Shown one piece after another: positions 21,905-32,301 of a stretch of DNA of 64,000 nt. The stretch's first letter is position 1. The number at the start of each line of letters is the position of its first letter. Position numbers and translations under genes: made by a program. The notes beneath the pieces were generated by a model. That model ran no database searches and was not told where the DNA came from. It saw nothing but the letters and a program-made list of their open reading frames with translations. Source of the stretch: Amaranthus tricolor (lineage: Eukaryota; Streptophyta; Magnoliopsida; Caryophyllales; Amaranthaceae); NCBI RefSeq assembly GCF_026212465.1, contig NC_080056.1, forward strand, positions 14,625,993-14,689,992, given 5' to 3'.

Positions 21905-23731
21905 TTAATGGTTAGGTCCAGGAACCCAGTCATCCTTGGGTTCCTTGTCGACAATACTTGAATCACATTTCTTAATCCATATGCGTTCCACATAATTTTT
22001 ATTTGCTTTGGTATGCTGTTCCCTTTTTATACATTGATGTTTCAGGTGTCCAATTTTACCACAAAAGGAACAGATTTTACTACTAGGGAGATCAACATAG
22101 ACCTTTTTCTTTTTATCATTCTTAATATAACCTAGACCTTCTTTACTTTTTGTTTTAGCATCTAGAATCCATTTGGGAACTTCATTGATTTTCTCTTTTC
22201 CTCTTGAGCTTATTTTATTTTTCAAATATTCATTCTCTATTTCATAGGATTCTAATTTTGATTTCAACTTTTGAAATTCAGTGCTAACCATGTGAGTGGA
22301 TATATTGTTTACGTCTCTACTTAATCCTAGCAAATTATTTTGATTTATTTCAATATTAAGAAAAATAAATTCCTGCTTCAATTTTTCAATTGTCTCTTTC
22401 AAAACAGCATTCTGATCTAGCAAATTAAAAAATCTGCTTTATACATCTATCCTAATTGAATTTAGGTAAGTCACATGATCCTTACTTGAGTTGAGGTCTT
22501 TTTCGATTTGGAGACACTTGGTATTCTGTTTATCTAATTTCTCTTGTGTCTCCAAGAGCAACTTAATTAATTTATTCTTACTAAGTTTAGATGGATGCTT
22601 AGGGAGTGAGTTATAAGGCATTACCTCTTTTTCTTTGGACGCTTCATCCTTGTTTTGATGAGATGCCATGAGGCATAGGTTTGCTGTTTCCTCTTCTACT
22701 GGAGCTTCTGTCTCAGCCTCGCTCTCCGTATCGCCCCACGCTGCAATCATTGCCTTTCTAAAATCGGTTTTGAAGTTTCCCTTCTTATATTGTCTTCCAA
22801 CGTCTCTTGCTTTTCCCTTGCCCTTCTCCTTTTTCCATTGAGGGCAATCCTTGATGAAGTGATCCGTGCTCCCGCACTTGTGGCATTCAAAATTTGTCTT
22901 CAAGTTTGCAGTTCCCTTTTCTTTGTTATTTCTTTGATTACCATATCTGCTGTTCCTGAAGAATTTCTTGAATTTTCTTGCCAACATAGCAGTCTCCTCA
23001 TCATCCGCTTCTGACTCTTCATGTTCCTTTGCTGCTAAAGCCAGTCCTTTATTTCGGGAACTGTCGGCTGTTCCCAAATGCAATTCTTGAGTCATGAGGG
23101 AACCAGCCAACTCTTCCAAATTAAACTTGGTGAAATCTTTTGATTCCTGAATGGCTGTGACCTTAGCTCTCCAACGTTCGTCTTGAGGAAGACTCCTAAG
23201 TATTTTCCTGACTTGTTCATCAACGGGAATGATCTTACCAAGAGAGACTAATTCATTCGTGATATTTGTGAATCTAGTGAACATCTCTTGAATGTTCTCC
23301 CTAGATTCCATGACGAATCTCTCATATTTGGACATCAGCAGGTCAATCTTGGATCGCTTCACTTCACTAGTACCTTCATGGGTAACTTCTAGCAAGTCCC
23401 ACATCTGCTTGGCAGTTTTGCATCCCATAATACGATTGTGCTCATTTGGACCAAGCCCACAGTGAAGTAATTTGATAGCAAGAGCGTTCATCTCCATATT
23501 TTGAAAATCTTCTTTCTCCTATTCAGTGATTGGTTTTGGAATAGTTTCGTTGTTGGAGTTTATGGTCGTCACCTCAAAATCTCCAATTTCGATAACTCTC
23601 CATACTTGATATTTTTCGGCCTTTATGAAGATTTCCATTCTATTTTTCCAGTAGGTATAGAATTTCCCATCAAACATGGGTGGCCTTTGCGTTGAGTACC
23701 CTTCTTCCATGCGTTCGTTCATCTTCAACAT
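21905..23731 (-). pseudogene. gag: B1 gag with in-frame stops
   Basis: One frame runs from ATG (23731) into pol, broken by TAG at 23519-23521, TAA at 22439-22441 and TAA at 21905-21907. It has a copia Gag N-terminus (FDGKFYTYWKNRME), a UBN2-like region (EGTSEVKRSK, MFTRFTNIT, RSLPQDERW), a CCHC knuckle (CHKCGSTDHFIKDC, about 22885-22845), a coiled-coil part (about 22350-22180) and a second knuckle (CSFCGKIGHLKHQC, near 22070). All three stops are in all three copies, so the first two probably predate the triplication. The last sits exactly at the gag/pol boundary and may be a normal feature. As sequenced, no full Gag can be made without readthrough. Confidence 0.85.
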
Positions 23732-23786
23732 CTTGCCAGGGAACAGGATACTGCTCTCAGGGTTTCCTGATTAAGAGAGGAACAGG

Positions 23787-23798
23787 GCTTTGATACCA
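23787..23798 (-). other. B1 primer binding site (initiator tRNA-Met)
   Basis: On the minus strand this reads TGGTATCAAAGC, 2 bp inside the 5' LTR. It differs by one base from the site of A. Confidence 0.88.
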
Positions 23799-23800
23799 AT

Positions 23801-25028
23801 TGTAGGAATGCTAATAGATGATCGAATACAACAAGAGGGGGGGGGGGGGTGAATTGTTGTATATTACGTTTAAGATTTTTGCCTCAAATTTTGCGGAATT
23901 GTATCTAGTAAAGAGCAAAACTTAAACTTAAAAACGAAAAGAAAAATAATAAAAGGAGACAAAGATTTTACGTGGAAACCCTCTTGGCCTAATAAGAGGG
24001 AAAAACCACGACCCCCCCGGGATTTCAAAATTCTCACTATGTTTTAGGCAATTCGTTACAATTACATAAAACAAATATGCTTCACTTGAAGCTTCTCAAC
24101 TCTAGGCCTACTTCTCTTCTCTTCTTTTCTCTCCTTCTCTTTCTCTTCTCACGCTTCTCTTGAAGCTTCTCTATACCCCTAGACTTTCCTTAAGTCTAGT
24201 TACAATAAAAACACTCAATTACCCTTACAAGGCCAATTTCTAAGAAGATTAAAATTAAGTAGTTGCTCAAGAAAAACATAATGAATTAATTGGCATTAAA
24301 ATAACTTTGAATATTTTTCTTAATTGATCTCCCTTAATTAGACACTCTTTTTGGATATCGGTTTGAGCAAGATTTCCTCCTATTTATAGTGGGAACCGAC
24401 AGCAGTTACCTCAGACAAAACCTCCCACTATCATCCACGTTCTCAAAATTAAAGGATAGTGGAGTTACAAGAGAATGAATAACCGGCTGTCATTTGCTCA
24501 AAGATTAAATCAGTTTCCTTAGGCTAAAAATAGCATAGGAGTTTTGAAAACATGAGATCCTAAAAAATAGGAGATCTTATTTTTAGCCGTCCAAAATTAA
24601 AAGGAGACTTATTCAAAATGAAGACTAAGTCTTCTCCTCATTTTAGGCGTATAAAAAAACTTTTTGCCAATTAATAAATTAATTTAATTAAGCAACTAAT
24701 TTAACTTTTAATCATATTACATTAACTAAAAACAGAAAACATAATTTTCGTAACTTCCAGTCAATGTCTTCTTCAGACCAGTATCGTGGGGAACAACGCA
24801 TTGTCTCCATCTACAACTTTCGTTAGGACTTTAACTCTGGGAACAGTAAACTGACTTCCAAAGCAATTATCCAACTTCTTGGATATTTGAGACATGTACA
24901 ACTTCCACGAACCAAGTCATAGGCTTCATCAACGATTAACAAAATCGGATATTTGCCTACAAAACAATCTCTAAAACATGTTTGTTTATTTAGAAGTGAA
25001 GTCATCATCAAAACCTAAGAGGCCAACA
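23801..25028 (-). repeat. B1 5' LTR
   Basis: This LTR is 1,228 bp. It carries the active-position promoter for B: a minus-strand TATA box at 24381-24388. The G run in the hairpin loop is 13 long here (23837-23849). About 15 differences from the 3' LTR were counted by eye, for example TTATC versus TTCTC near 24117. Confidence 0.93.
24381..24388 (-). promoter_or_regulatory. TATA box of B1 5' LTR
   Basis: TATAAATA on the minus strand lies about 640 bp into the 5' LTR. It would start transcription running leftward against A. The equivalents are at 40074-40081 and 55770-55777. Confidence 0.55.
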
Positions 25029-25033
25029 CTAAT

Positions 25034-25948
25034 GATTCTTTGTGCAAGGAATTTTCTGAAATTATGTGCAAAGAGTTTGAAATGAGCATGATGGGAGACT
25101 TAACATTCTTTCTTGGACTACAAATAAAGCAAAAGAAAGATGGCATATTCATTTGTCAAAGTAAATATGTTAAAGATTTGTTAAAGAAGTATAATATGGA
25201 TCAATGTAAGGAACTCAATACGCCTATGAGTGCAACACTAAGTCTTGACCAAGATATAAATGGTAAGAGCGTTGATCAAAAGAGTTATAGAGGTATGATT
25301 GGTTCTTTATTGTATTTAACTGCTAGTCATCCAGATATAATGTTTAGTGTTTGCTTATGTGCTCGTTTTCAAGCTAACCCAAAAGAATCTCACTTAACGG
25401 CAGTTAAGAGAATCTTTAGATACTTACATGGGACTAAAGACTTTGGTCTATGGTACCCTAGTTGTGGAAATTTTGGTTTGATAGGTTTTTCAGATGCTGA
25501 TTATGCTGGATACAAGGTTGATAGAAAAAGCACCTCAGGATCGTGTCAATTTTTAGGAAATTCATTGATCTCATGGTATTCTAAAAAGCAAAATTCAGTT
25601 GCTTTATCTACAGCTGAAGCTGAATACATTGCTGCCGGTGCATGTTGTTCTCATATTCTATGGATTGCTCAACAACTTAGAGATCTTGGAATTGATCTCA
25701 AAGGCATACCAATAAAGTGTGATAATACTAGTGCTATTTGTATTACAAAGAATCCTGTGCAACATTCTCGAACAAAACACATTGAGGTACGTCACCATTT
25801 TATAAGGGATCATGTTGAAAAAGGTAACATTTCCTTATCTTTTATACCTACTGAAAATCAATTAGCGGATATATTTACAAAACCTTTAAGTGTTGATCGT
25901 TTTGCATATATACGCATGGAACTTGGCATGCTAAATAATGTTGCATGA
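25034..25948 (+). pseudogene. pol: Element A pol, C-terminal RT and RNase H, copy 1
   Basis: The frame resumes straight after the CTAAT duplication with DSLCKEF, continuing the GATN left of B. It covers the RT thumb ([21 protein letters not shown]) and RNase H ([41 protein letters not shown]), and ends in TGA. The frame is open, but it is cut off from the rest of pol by 10.5 kb. On its own it cannot make an active enzyme. Confidence 0.9.
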
Positions 25949-26558
25949 ATTAAGGGGGAGTATTGACAAAAGAAAAATGAAATAAAAATAAAAGGATTGA
26001 GACTTTAATTGTTACTTAGTTCTTAGCATGAATTAAGGGGGAGCAATATATGTTTGCATGTATGATTGACAATTTATGTGTGTGTTTATGCATGTGATTA
26101 AGAATTGAAAATTAATTTCAATTTCTTAAAAATTATTTGTTACATAAAATGGGATTTATAATTAAATACCTTTAATTAATAAAGGATATTTAGTTATTTT
26201 AAAGCAAAATTGTTTGTTTAAAACTAATTTTGGACGTCAACAATACATTAAAATCATGTTCATTATTTTAGTTAAAATCAATTCAATCTCATAATTGCAT
26301 TTATACTTGTTTATGTCTAAAAGCAAAAATGAACCATTTTGTTCATGATTATTACACAAACCGGTTAAGCTTCTTAACCCTTTGAATTCAATTGAGTTGT
26401 CAAATCGTTGTATTGGGAAGTACAAATGCATTGTATTGGACGACTATTAAAGGATAGTACAATACGTTGCCTCCTCATTCACTCACCAAATCTTTTTCTG
26501 ATTTTCTTTCCCTAACCGTCTCTTTCACTTTCCTCTCCAATCTTTCAAAATCTTTCTC
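25949..26558 (+). other. Spacer in A between pol and extra ORF, copy 1
   Basis: There is no gene. Two purine tracts, AAGGGGGAG at 25952-25960 and 26035-26043, lie inside near-repeats beginning GCATGAATTAAGGGGGAG. A C/T-rich leader precedes the ATG of the extra ORF. Confidence 0.6.
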
Positions 26559-27950
26559 ATGGCACCCAAGAAACGTTTGAGTAAATCTTCATCTAAGTAT
26601 GAGAAGGGCGAATCATCAAGAACACCAATGGCTGAACCAGTTTCCCCGGTTCCTTCGCCATTAAACACATTTGAAGTTCCTAAAATATGGTTTGAGAATC
26701 ACACTGCCTATGGACGATGGGTTGATGTATTTAGGCAAAAATCTCTGCCTTATATAGATATTCTTGACTATAATTTCTTTCTCTTTGAAGATTTCAAAAT
26801 TATCTCTGCTTTTATACAATCTGCTCCAGGTATGCTCTTGTGCCCTGGTTCTAAAACTTATCCTTGTTTGGTAAAATTCTTCTATTCAAACTTATCCATG
26901 CTTTTTGAAGATGCAGAACAAGTTTTAAGAAGTTTTGTTAAGGGTCAGGAGATTTTAATTTCCAAAACCCTAATGAATGACATTTTAAATTTCTCTCATA
27001 AATTGGATGATCAAACTCCAAATCTTTTAGCATTACAAGATGCTAAGGATATGTTCGTCCTTGAATCTTATGCTGATTTTTCTTCTACCAAACAACTAAC
27101 CCACAACGCTTTGAATCTAAATGGAAAACTGTTGCATTACATCCTTGTTAGAACTGTTTTCTCACGAAACACTTCTTGTGAGTTGGTCACGGATTCTCAT
27201 CTGATTTTAATGTGGAAAATTTCTACTATGAAAAATGTTGATTTCTCTTCAATAATCTTCTCTACAATGCGTTTTTGTTGCTCACAAACTCGTAATTGTG
27301 CTCTTCCTTATGCCAATCTCTTGACATTGATCTTTGATCATTTCAATCTGCTCTCTAACGAAGAGGAAGTGGATTGTTCTGGTCCAATTTCCTTGTCTAG
27401 TGAAATCCTCCCACCTCTTTGTATTTTTAAAGTAAATGACAAATATGAGTTATACTCTAATTTGGCTTCTGCTGATAAAGAGGATCTTCAAAAGATCCAT
27501 GGTAAGCGGCTAACACGTCTTGAACCTCCCAACCAAGTACACACCACTCTATCCCGACTTCAGTCTCTAGACTTGGAGGTTGGTGAAATGAAATCTTCCC
27601 TACTTACATTACATGATAAAGTGTCTACTCTAACTTCTATGTTAGACACCTTTATGAAAGAAATGAAGGGCATGGTAGTAGAAGATGTGGTGGTGGAGGA
27701 AGAGGTTGCTGATGATGATGCTGCTGTGCCAAAAGAGAATGAGGTTATGGAGGAGGCAGAGGAGCAGAGAGAAGAAAGAGGAGAAGAGAACAAGGATGAT
27801 GAGGAGCAGACTGATAAGAAGGTTGATGAAGTTGCTGATGATGGTGTTCAAACAATTCCTATTCAAATCATTCCACCTACTGATGATGATCATGCTACTC
27901 CTGGAAAACCGGCTCCTTCCAAGAAAAGGAAGAGAAGGTCCAGGAAGTAA
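26559..27950 (+). CDS. Element A extra ORF (env-like position), copy 1
   Basis: This ORF is open for 463 codons and begins MAPKKR. A Ser/Pro-rich start is followed by a globular core (about 40-300: VKFFYSNL, VKGQEILI, ILVRTVF) that resembles the putative plant transposon protein family. Next come a coiled coil (about 325-370, heptads in SLDLEVGEMKSSLLTLHDKV), a Glu/Asp-rich tail (about 370-430) and a basic C-terminus (KKRKRRSRK), which may be a nuclear signal. No membrane segment is seen. It occupies the place of the Sirevirus extra ORF. The intact frame beside a dead pol suggests recent death of the element or chance. Its function is unknown. Confidence 0.78.
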   Translation: MAPKKRLSKSSSKYEKGESSRTPMAEPVSPVPSPLNTFEVPKIWFENHTAYGRWVDVFRQKSLPYIDILDYNFFLFEDFKIISAFIQSAPGMLLCPGSKTYPCLVKFFYSNLSMLFEDAEQVLRSFVKGQEILISKTLMNDILNFSHKLDDQTPNLLALQDAKDMFVLESYADFSSTKQLTHNALNLNGKLLHYILVRTVFSRNTSCELVTDSHLILMWKISTMKNVDFSSIIFSTMRFCCSQTRNCALPYANLLTLIFDHFNLLSNEEEVDCSGPISLSSEILPPLCIFKVNDKYELYSNLASADKEDLQKIHGKRLTRLEPPNQVHTTLSRLQSLDLEVGEMKSSLLTLHDKVSTLTSMLDTFMKEMKGMVVEDVVVEEEVADDDAAVPKENEVMEEAEEQREERGEENKDDEEQTDKKVDEVADDGVQTIPIQIIPPTDDDHATPGKPAPSKKRKRRSRK

Positions 27951-28795
27951 TCTTTTTATATGTTGATGAACAATATTTTCTTTTTCTGCAAACAAATTTT
28001 TGTTTTGATAACAATCCCAACATTTTCAGAATCTCCTTGTTTACTTTTTGATGAAAGTCAAAAAGGGGGAGAGATGTAATATTTTGTTGTTATGTGCATG
28101 TTCTGTCTGTCTATTTGCATGTCTATTTGCATGTTTGATATGTATGGCTTTGATTTCATCTTTGCATATAATATATTCTTGAAATCCATTGATACTTGGG
28201 AAATATATGCATGTTTGATTTTCTTATTACTGAGTTATGTCAATGATGTGCTCTGGAATATGCTTATGCTTAGGGAGATAGTTGTATATGTTTTGCATTT
28301 GCATGTTCTGATTTTTGATTATTTGCATGTTTAGATGATCTGATTATCATATTGCTGGATGATTAGTTATATTAAGTTATATGATGTTCATATTTAAAGA
28401 TGAGATAAACATGTTAAGAAAATTTGTAAAAATGGAGATATTAAAATCGAAAATTTGTTAAATTCTGATTATTACTCATGATCATAATACTTGATAGTCA
28501 TAACTATGTTCTGAAAAGTTTTGATGTGATGTTACACTATGGTAATGATTATTATATTTGCATGTAACTTGATTGGATTTCTTGTTTGCGTGCTTAAATG
28601 ATGATCATGATGGTTAGGAAGTATAGTATTCACTGATTTATACTATTCTATTTTTATATTGTTTTATTTTGAAACTATTTTCAAAATCTTGTTGAACATT
28701 TTATTTGATATTAAAGTTTTTTTTTATATATATCTATATTGGCTTAGAAATATGATTTAAGTAAATATGGTTTTGACTTTCATCAAGGGGGATAT
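27951..28795 (+). other. Element A 3' untranslated region, copy 1
   Basis: There is no gene; an 80-codon ORF at 28092-28334 has no recognisable features. TTTGCATGT-type short repeats occur at 28108-28140 and elsewhere. Purine tracts lie at 28060-28074 (A5-G5-AGAGA) and 28785-28792. The latter adjoins the LTR and is the expected plus-strand primer. Confidence 0.6.
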
Positions 28796-29458
28796 TGAAG
28801 ACTCAACTGTTAATTTTCTTTAATGATGATAATTCAAAACGCATATTAGTTAAACAAATAAATTAAGTAATTACATTTAGTTGTTTAAGTTAGTCCAAAA
28901 TCATATTTGATATATTTGATGTTTGATATATATGTTTAAGTACAAAGACACTAGAATGTGCTTTATTAACTTAAGTTTATCTTAAGATTGTTTTAAGTCT
29001 TGAAAGGTCGTTTCAAAGTCTTGAATAAAATAACGTGTTTAATTAAAGTTGATTTCATAATTATATTTGTAATATTTTTACAAGTCAATGATCCTTTATA
29101 TATATTTGAAATATTTTAATAGGTCAAGGTTCAATAAAATTAGCTTTGATTTTATTTGAAATAAAGTTAAGTATTTTTTGTTACACGTTTTATCGTAAGT
29201 GTTGAAATAATTTGTAGTTAAACATGTAAGTTAAATACGTGGTTAAATACATACCTAAATACGTACTAAGGTTAATTTAATAATTGGAGTAGTTAAAGGT
29301 ACACGTATTTTGCTAAAAATAATGAACGACTATATAGATGATGCGCTAAAAATAGAGTTTACTATTAATAGGATATTATTTGAATTTATTCTAATAATAG
29401 ATTTTATTTAAACGTTGTTGAATCTGGTTTATACTTATAATTCAATATCTTGTATAAG
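28796..29458 (+). repeat. Truncated A LTR, copy 1 (first 663 bp)
   Basis: It begins TGAAGACTC and follows the A LTR up to CTTGTATAAG, then switches to A pol. It carries the 3'-LTR-specific bases (the extra 13 bp, TTAAGTTAG, GTGCTTTA, GGAGTAG), so it derives from the 3' LTR. It stops before the TATA box, so it has no promoter. Confidence 0.92.
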
Positions 29459-30236
29459 CACAAGTTCTTTGCATGAAAGCACACCATCCATACTACGAAG
29501 AAGAATTAGAAGATCATATCAACATCCTCCAGAAAACATTATAAGTGATCCAAATAAAGGTACGCAAACTCGATCCTCTCTTAAGAATCTATGTGCATTT
29601 TCTACTTTTGTTTCTGTTATAGAACCAAAGGATGTTAAAGAAGCATTACAAGAACCAGAGTGGATTATTGCTATGCAAAATGAGTTAAATGAATTCGAAA
29701 GGAACAAAGTTTGGGATCTAGTTGAAAGACCTCAAGATCGTACTATCATTGGAACTAAATGAGTCTTTCGTAATAAACTTAATGAGGATGGAGATATTGT
29801 AAGAAATAAAGCAAGGCTGGTGGCTCAAGGCTATAATCAAGAAGAAGGTATAGATTATGATGAGACTTTCGCACCAGTTGCAAGGTTAGAATCTATCCGT
29901 ATTATGCTTGCTTTTGCTTCTTACATGAACATTAAACTATATCAAATGGATGTTAAATGTGCATTCTTAAATGGATATTTGCAAGAGGAAGTATATGTAA
30001 AACAACCTCCAGGATTTGAAAATTCTGATCTACCTAATCATGTATTCAAACTAAATAAAGCGTTATATGGCTTAAAACAAGCTCCAAGAGCTTGGTATGA
30101 CAGATTTAGCTCACATCTACTTGAAAATGAATTTCAACGAGGTAAAATTGATAAAACTCTTTTCATTAAAACTAAAGGAGAAGATATTCTAATTGTTCAA
30201 GTATATGTTGATGATATATTGTTTGGAGCTACTAAT
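29459..30236 (+). pseudogene. pol: Element A pol fragment (RT N-terminal part), copy 2
   Basis: It begins at the novel joint in the linker before RT and runs to the CTAAT next to B2, so protease and integrase are absent. The TGA at 29760-29762 is the same as in copy 1. The joint happens to leave an open frame from LTR sequence (29415) into pol, giving a 115-codon chimera with 15 LTR-derived residues. QMDVKC and YVDD motifs are present (up to about 30218). Confidence 0.9.
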
Positions 30237-31465
30237 TGTAGGAATGCTAATAGATGATCGAATACAACAAGAGGGGGGGGGGGGGGGTGAATTGTTGTAT
30301 ATTACGTTTAAGATTTTTGCCTCAAATTTTACGGAATTGTATCTAGTAAAGAGCAAAACTTAAACTTAAAAACGAAAAGAAAAATAATAAAAGGAGACAA
30401 AGATTTTACGTGGAAACCCTCTTGGCCTAATAAGAGGGAAAAACCACGACCCCCCGGGATTTCAAAATTCTCACTATGTTTTAGGCAATTCGTTACAATT
30501 ACATAAAACAAATATGCTTCACTTGAAGCTTCTCAACTCTAGGCCTACTTCTCTTATCTTCTTTTCTCTCCTTCTCTTTCTCTTCTCACGCTTCTCTTGA
30601 AGCTTCTCTATACCCCTAGACTTCCCTTAAGTCTAGTTACAACAAAAACACTCAATTACCCTTAATAGGCCTATTTCTAAGAAGATTAAAATTAAGTAGT
30701 TGCTCAAGAAAAATATAATGAATTAATTGGCATTAAAATAACTTTGAATATTTTTCTTAATTGATCTCCCTTAATTGGACACTCTTTTTGGATATCGGTT
30801 TGAGCAAGATTTCCTCCTATTTATAGTGGGAACAGACAGCAGTTACCTCAGACAAAACCTCCCACTATCATCCACGTTCTCAAAATTAAAGGATAGTGGA
30901 GTTACAAGAGAATGAATAACCGGCTGTCATTTGCTCAAAGATTAAATCAGTTTCCTTAGGCTAAAAATAGCATAGGAGTTTTGAAAACATGAGCTCCTAA
31001 AAAATAGAAGATCTTATTTTTAGCCGTCCAAAATTAAAAGGAGACTTATTCAAAATGAAGACTAAGTCTTCTCCTCATTTTAGGCGTATAAAAAAACTTT
31101 TTGCCAATTAATAAATTAATTTAATTAAGCAACTAATTTAACTTTTAATCATATTACATTAACTAAAAACAGAAAACATAATTTTCGTAACTTCCAGTCA
31201 ATGTCTTCTTCAGACCTGTATCGTGGGGAACATCGCATTGTCTCCATCTACAACTTTCGTTAGGACTTTAACTCTGGGAACAGTAAACTGACTTCCAAAG
31301 CAATTATCCAACTTCTTGGATATTTGAGACATGTACAACTTCCACGAACCAAGTCATAGGCTTCATCAACAATTAACAAAATCGAATATTTGCCTACAAA
31401 ACAATCTCTAAAACATGTTTGTTTATTTAGAAGTGAAGTCATCATCAAAACCTAAGAGGCCAACA
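30237..31465 (-). repeat. B2 3' LTR
   Basis: It matches the 3' LTR of copy 1 rather than the 5' LTR at the diagnostic sites (TTATC near 30555, AACAGACAG near 30830). This shows it was copied as part of the whole unit. The G run is 15 long (30273-30287). Confidence 0.93.
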
Positions 31466-32301
31466 AATTCCCCCTTTTTGATGAAGACAAACTTTATAAA
31501 CAAACTTAAGTAAAATAGAGTAAAGCAAAATTCTTAGAGTATACTACAGATTAAAGTAACTCCAAATAACTTAGTAAATTAACTAGTTACAATATAATTT
31601 ACCAAGCATTCATAATAGAACAAATTACTCCATACAAAAACATAACATCAAAAATATGTTTTTAAATAATTTCTAAAAATAATTAAACTAACACAAAAAT
31701 AGTTTAAACTAACACAAATTACCAATTAATATGACAATACGACAAATTTAGAACAATAATTAACATCACAGATCAACATCACAGTATGCAATAATCAAAG
31801 AGCATTTATGAAGAAATCAAGATATGGAGACTGTGTAATCACAACTTCTCTTAAGTTTGTGCATCTTTTCCCCCTTTTGTCATCAATCAAAAAGAATTGG
31901 GGAGACATCAAACCTCAGCACAAACCATATAGATTTGTCAGTGATGAAATCAAGTAGCAACAAATGAAAGTAAATGCCATGAAAAGCAATTCAAATCTGC
32001 ATAGGGTTAATCATCAGAGACCATGATCATAAAACTAGCAAAAGTTCAACAACAAGATACAATTTTGTACCCCAGATGGTACAAAAACAGAAAAAGAAAT
32101 TGTTTGATAAGTTTCACAGCCAACAAATTTTTAAATTTTAGGGGAGAGGGATTAAGGGGCGGTCTCTTCTTCATCAATGTACTCAGAATCTACTTCCACT
32201 GTGTCCAGCTTGGCACCAAGACGTTGTTCCATCTGGTTTAGCTGATCAACAATTGAAGCTAGAGAGACACGAGTTTCATCCTGAAAAGCAATGAATTGAC
32301 A
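31466..32301 (-). other. B2 untranslated region and orphaned end of extra ORF
   Basis: The polypurine tract is at 31466-31479 and a second tract at 31866-31878. The last codons of the extra ORF (about 32155-32301) lie beyond its early stop and are no longer translated. Confidence 0.65.

Larger units (their letters stand above)
14545..25028 (-). mobile_element. Element B copy 1: Sirevirus-like Ty1/copia in antisense orientation within A
   Basis: The ends are TGTAGG (14545) and GGCCAACA (to 25028), flanked by the target duplication CTAAT (14540-14544 and 25029-25033). On the minus strand, from right to left, the order is 5' LTR, primer site, gag, pol, extra ORF, purine tract and 3' LTR; length 10,484 bp. 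It interrupts the RT of A between GATN and DSLCK. The two LTRs differ at about 15 sites by eye, so B is younger than, or similar in age to, A. The pol frame is intact but gag carries stops. Confidence 0.94.
13767..29458 (+). repeat. Tandem unit 1 (15,692 bp)
   Basis: This is the first of three head-to-tail units. It runs from inside A pol (after the AG at 13765-13766), through B1, the rest of A pol and the A extra ORF, to 663 bp inside the A LTR (AG at 29457-29458). Unit 1 is the only one whose left edge is in native pol context. It carries private variants not found in units 2 and 3, for example GTGTCCAGCTAGG at 16507. Confidence 0.93.

Noticed and set aside
27560..27995. Antisense ORFs over the acidic tail of the A extra ORF
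   Set aside because: They result from biased codon composition of the GAT/GAG-rich tail; there is no domain.
28092..28334. 80-codon ORF in the A 3' region (repeated at 43785 and 59481)
   Set aside because: It lies in the AT-rich untranslated part of the retrotransposon and is repeated only with the unit; no recognisable protein.
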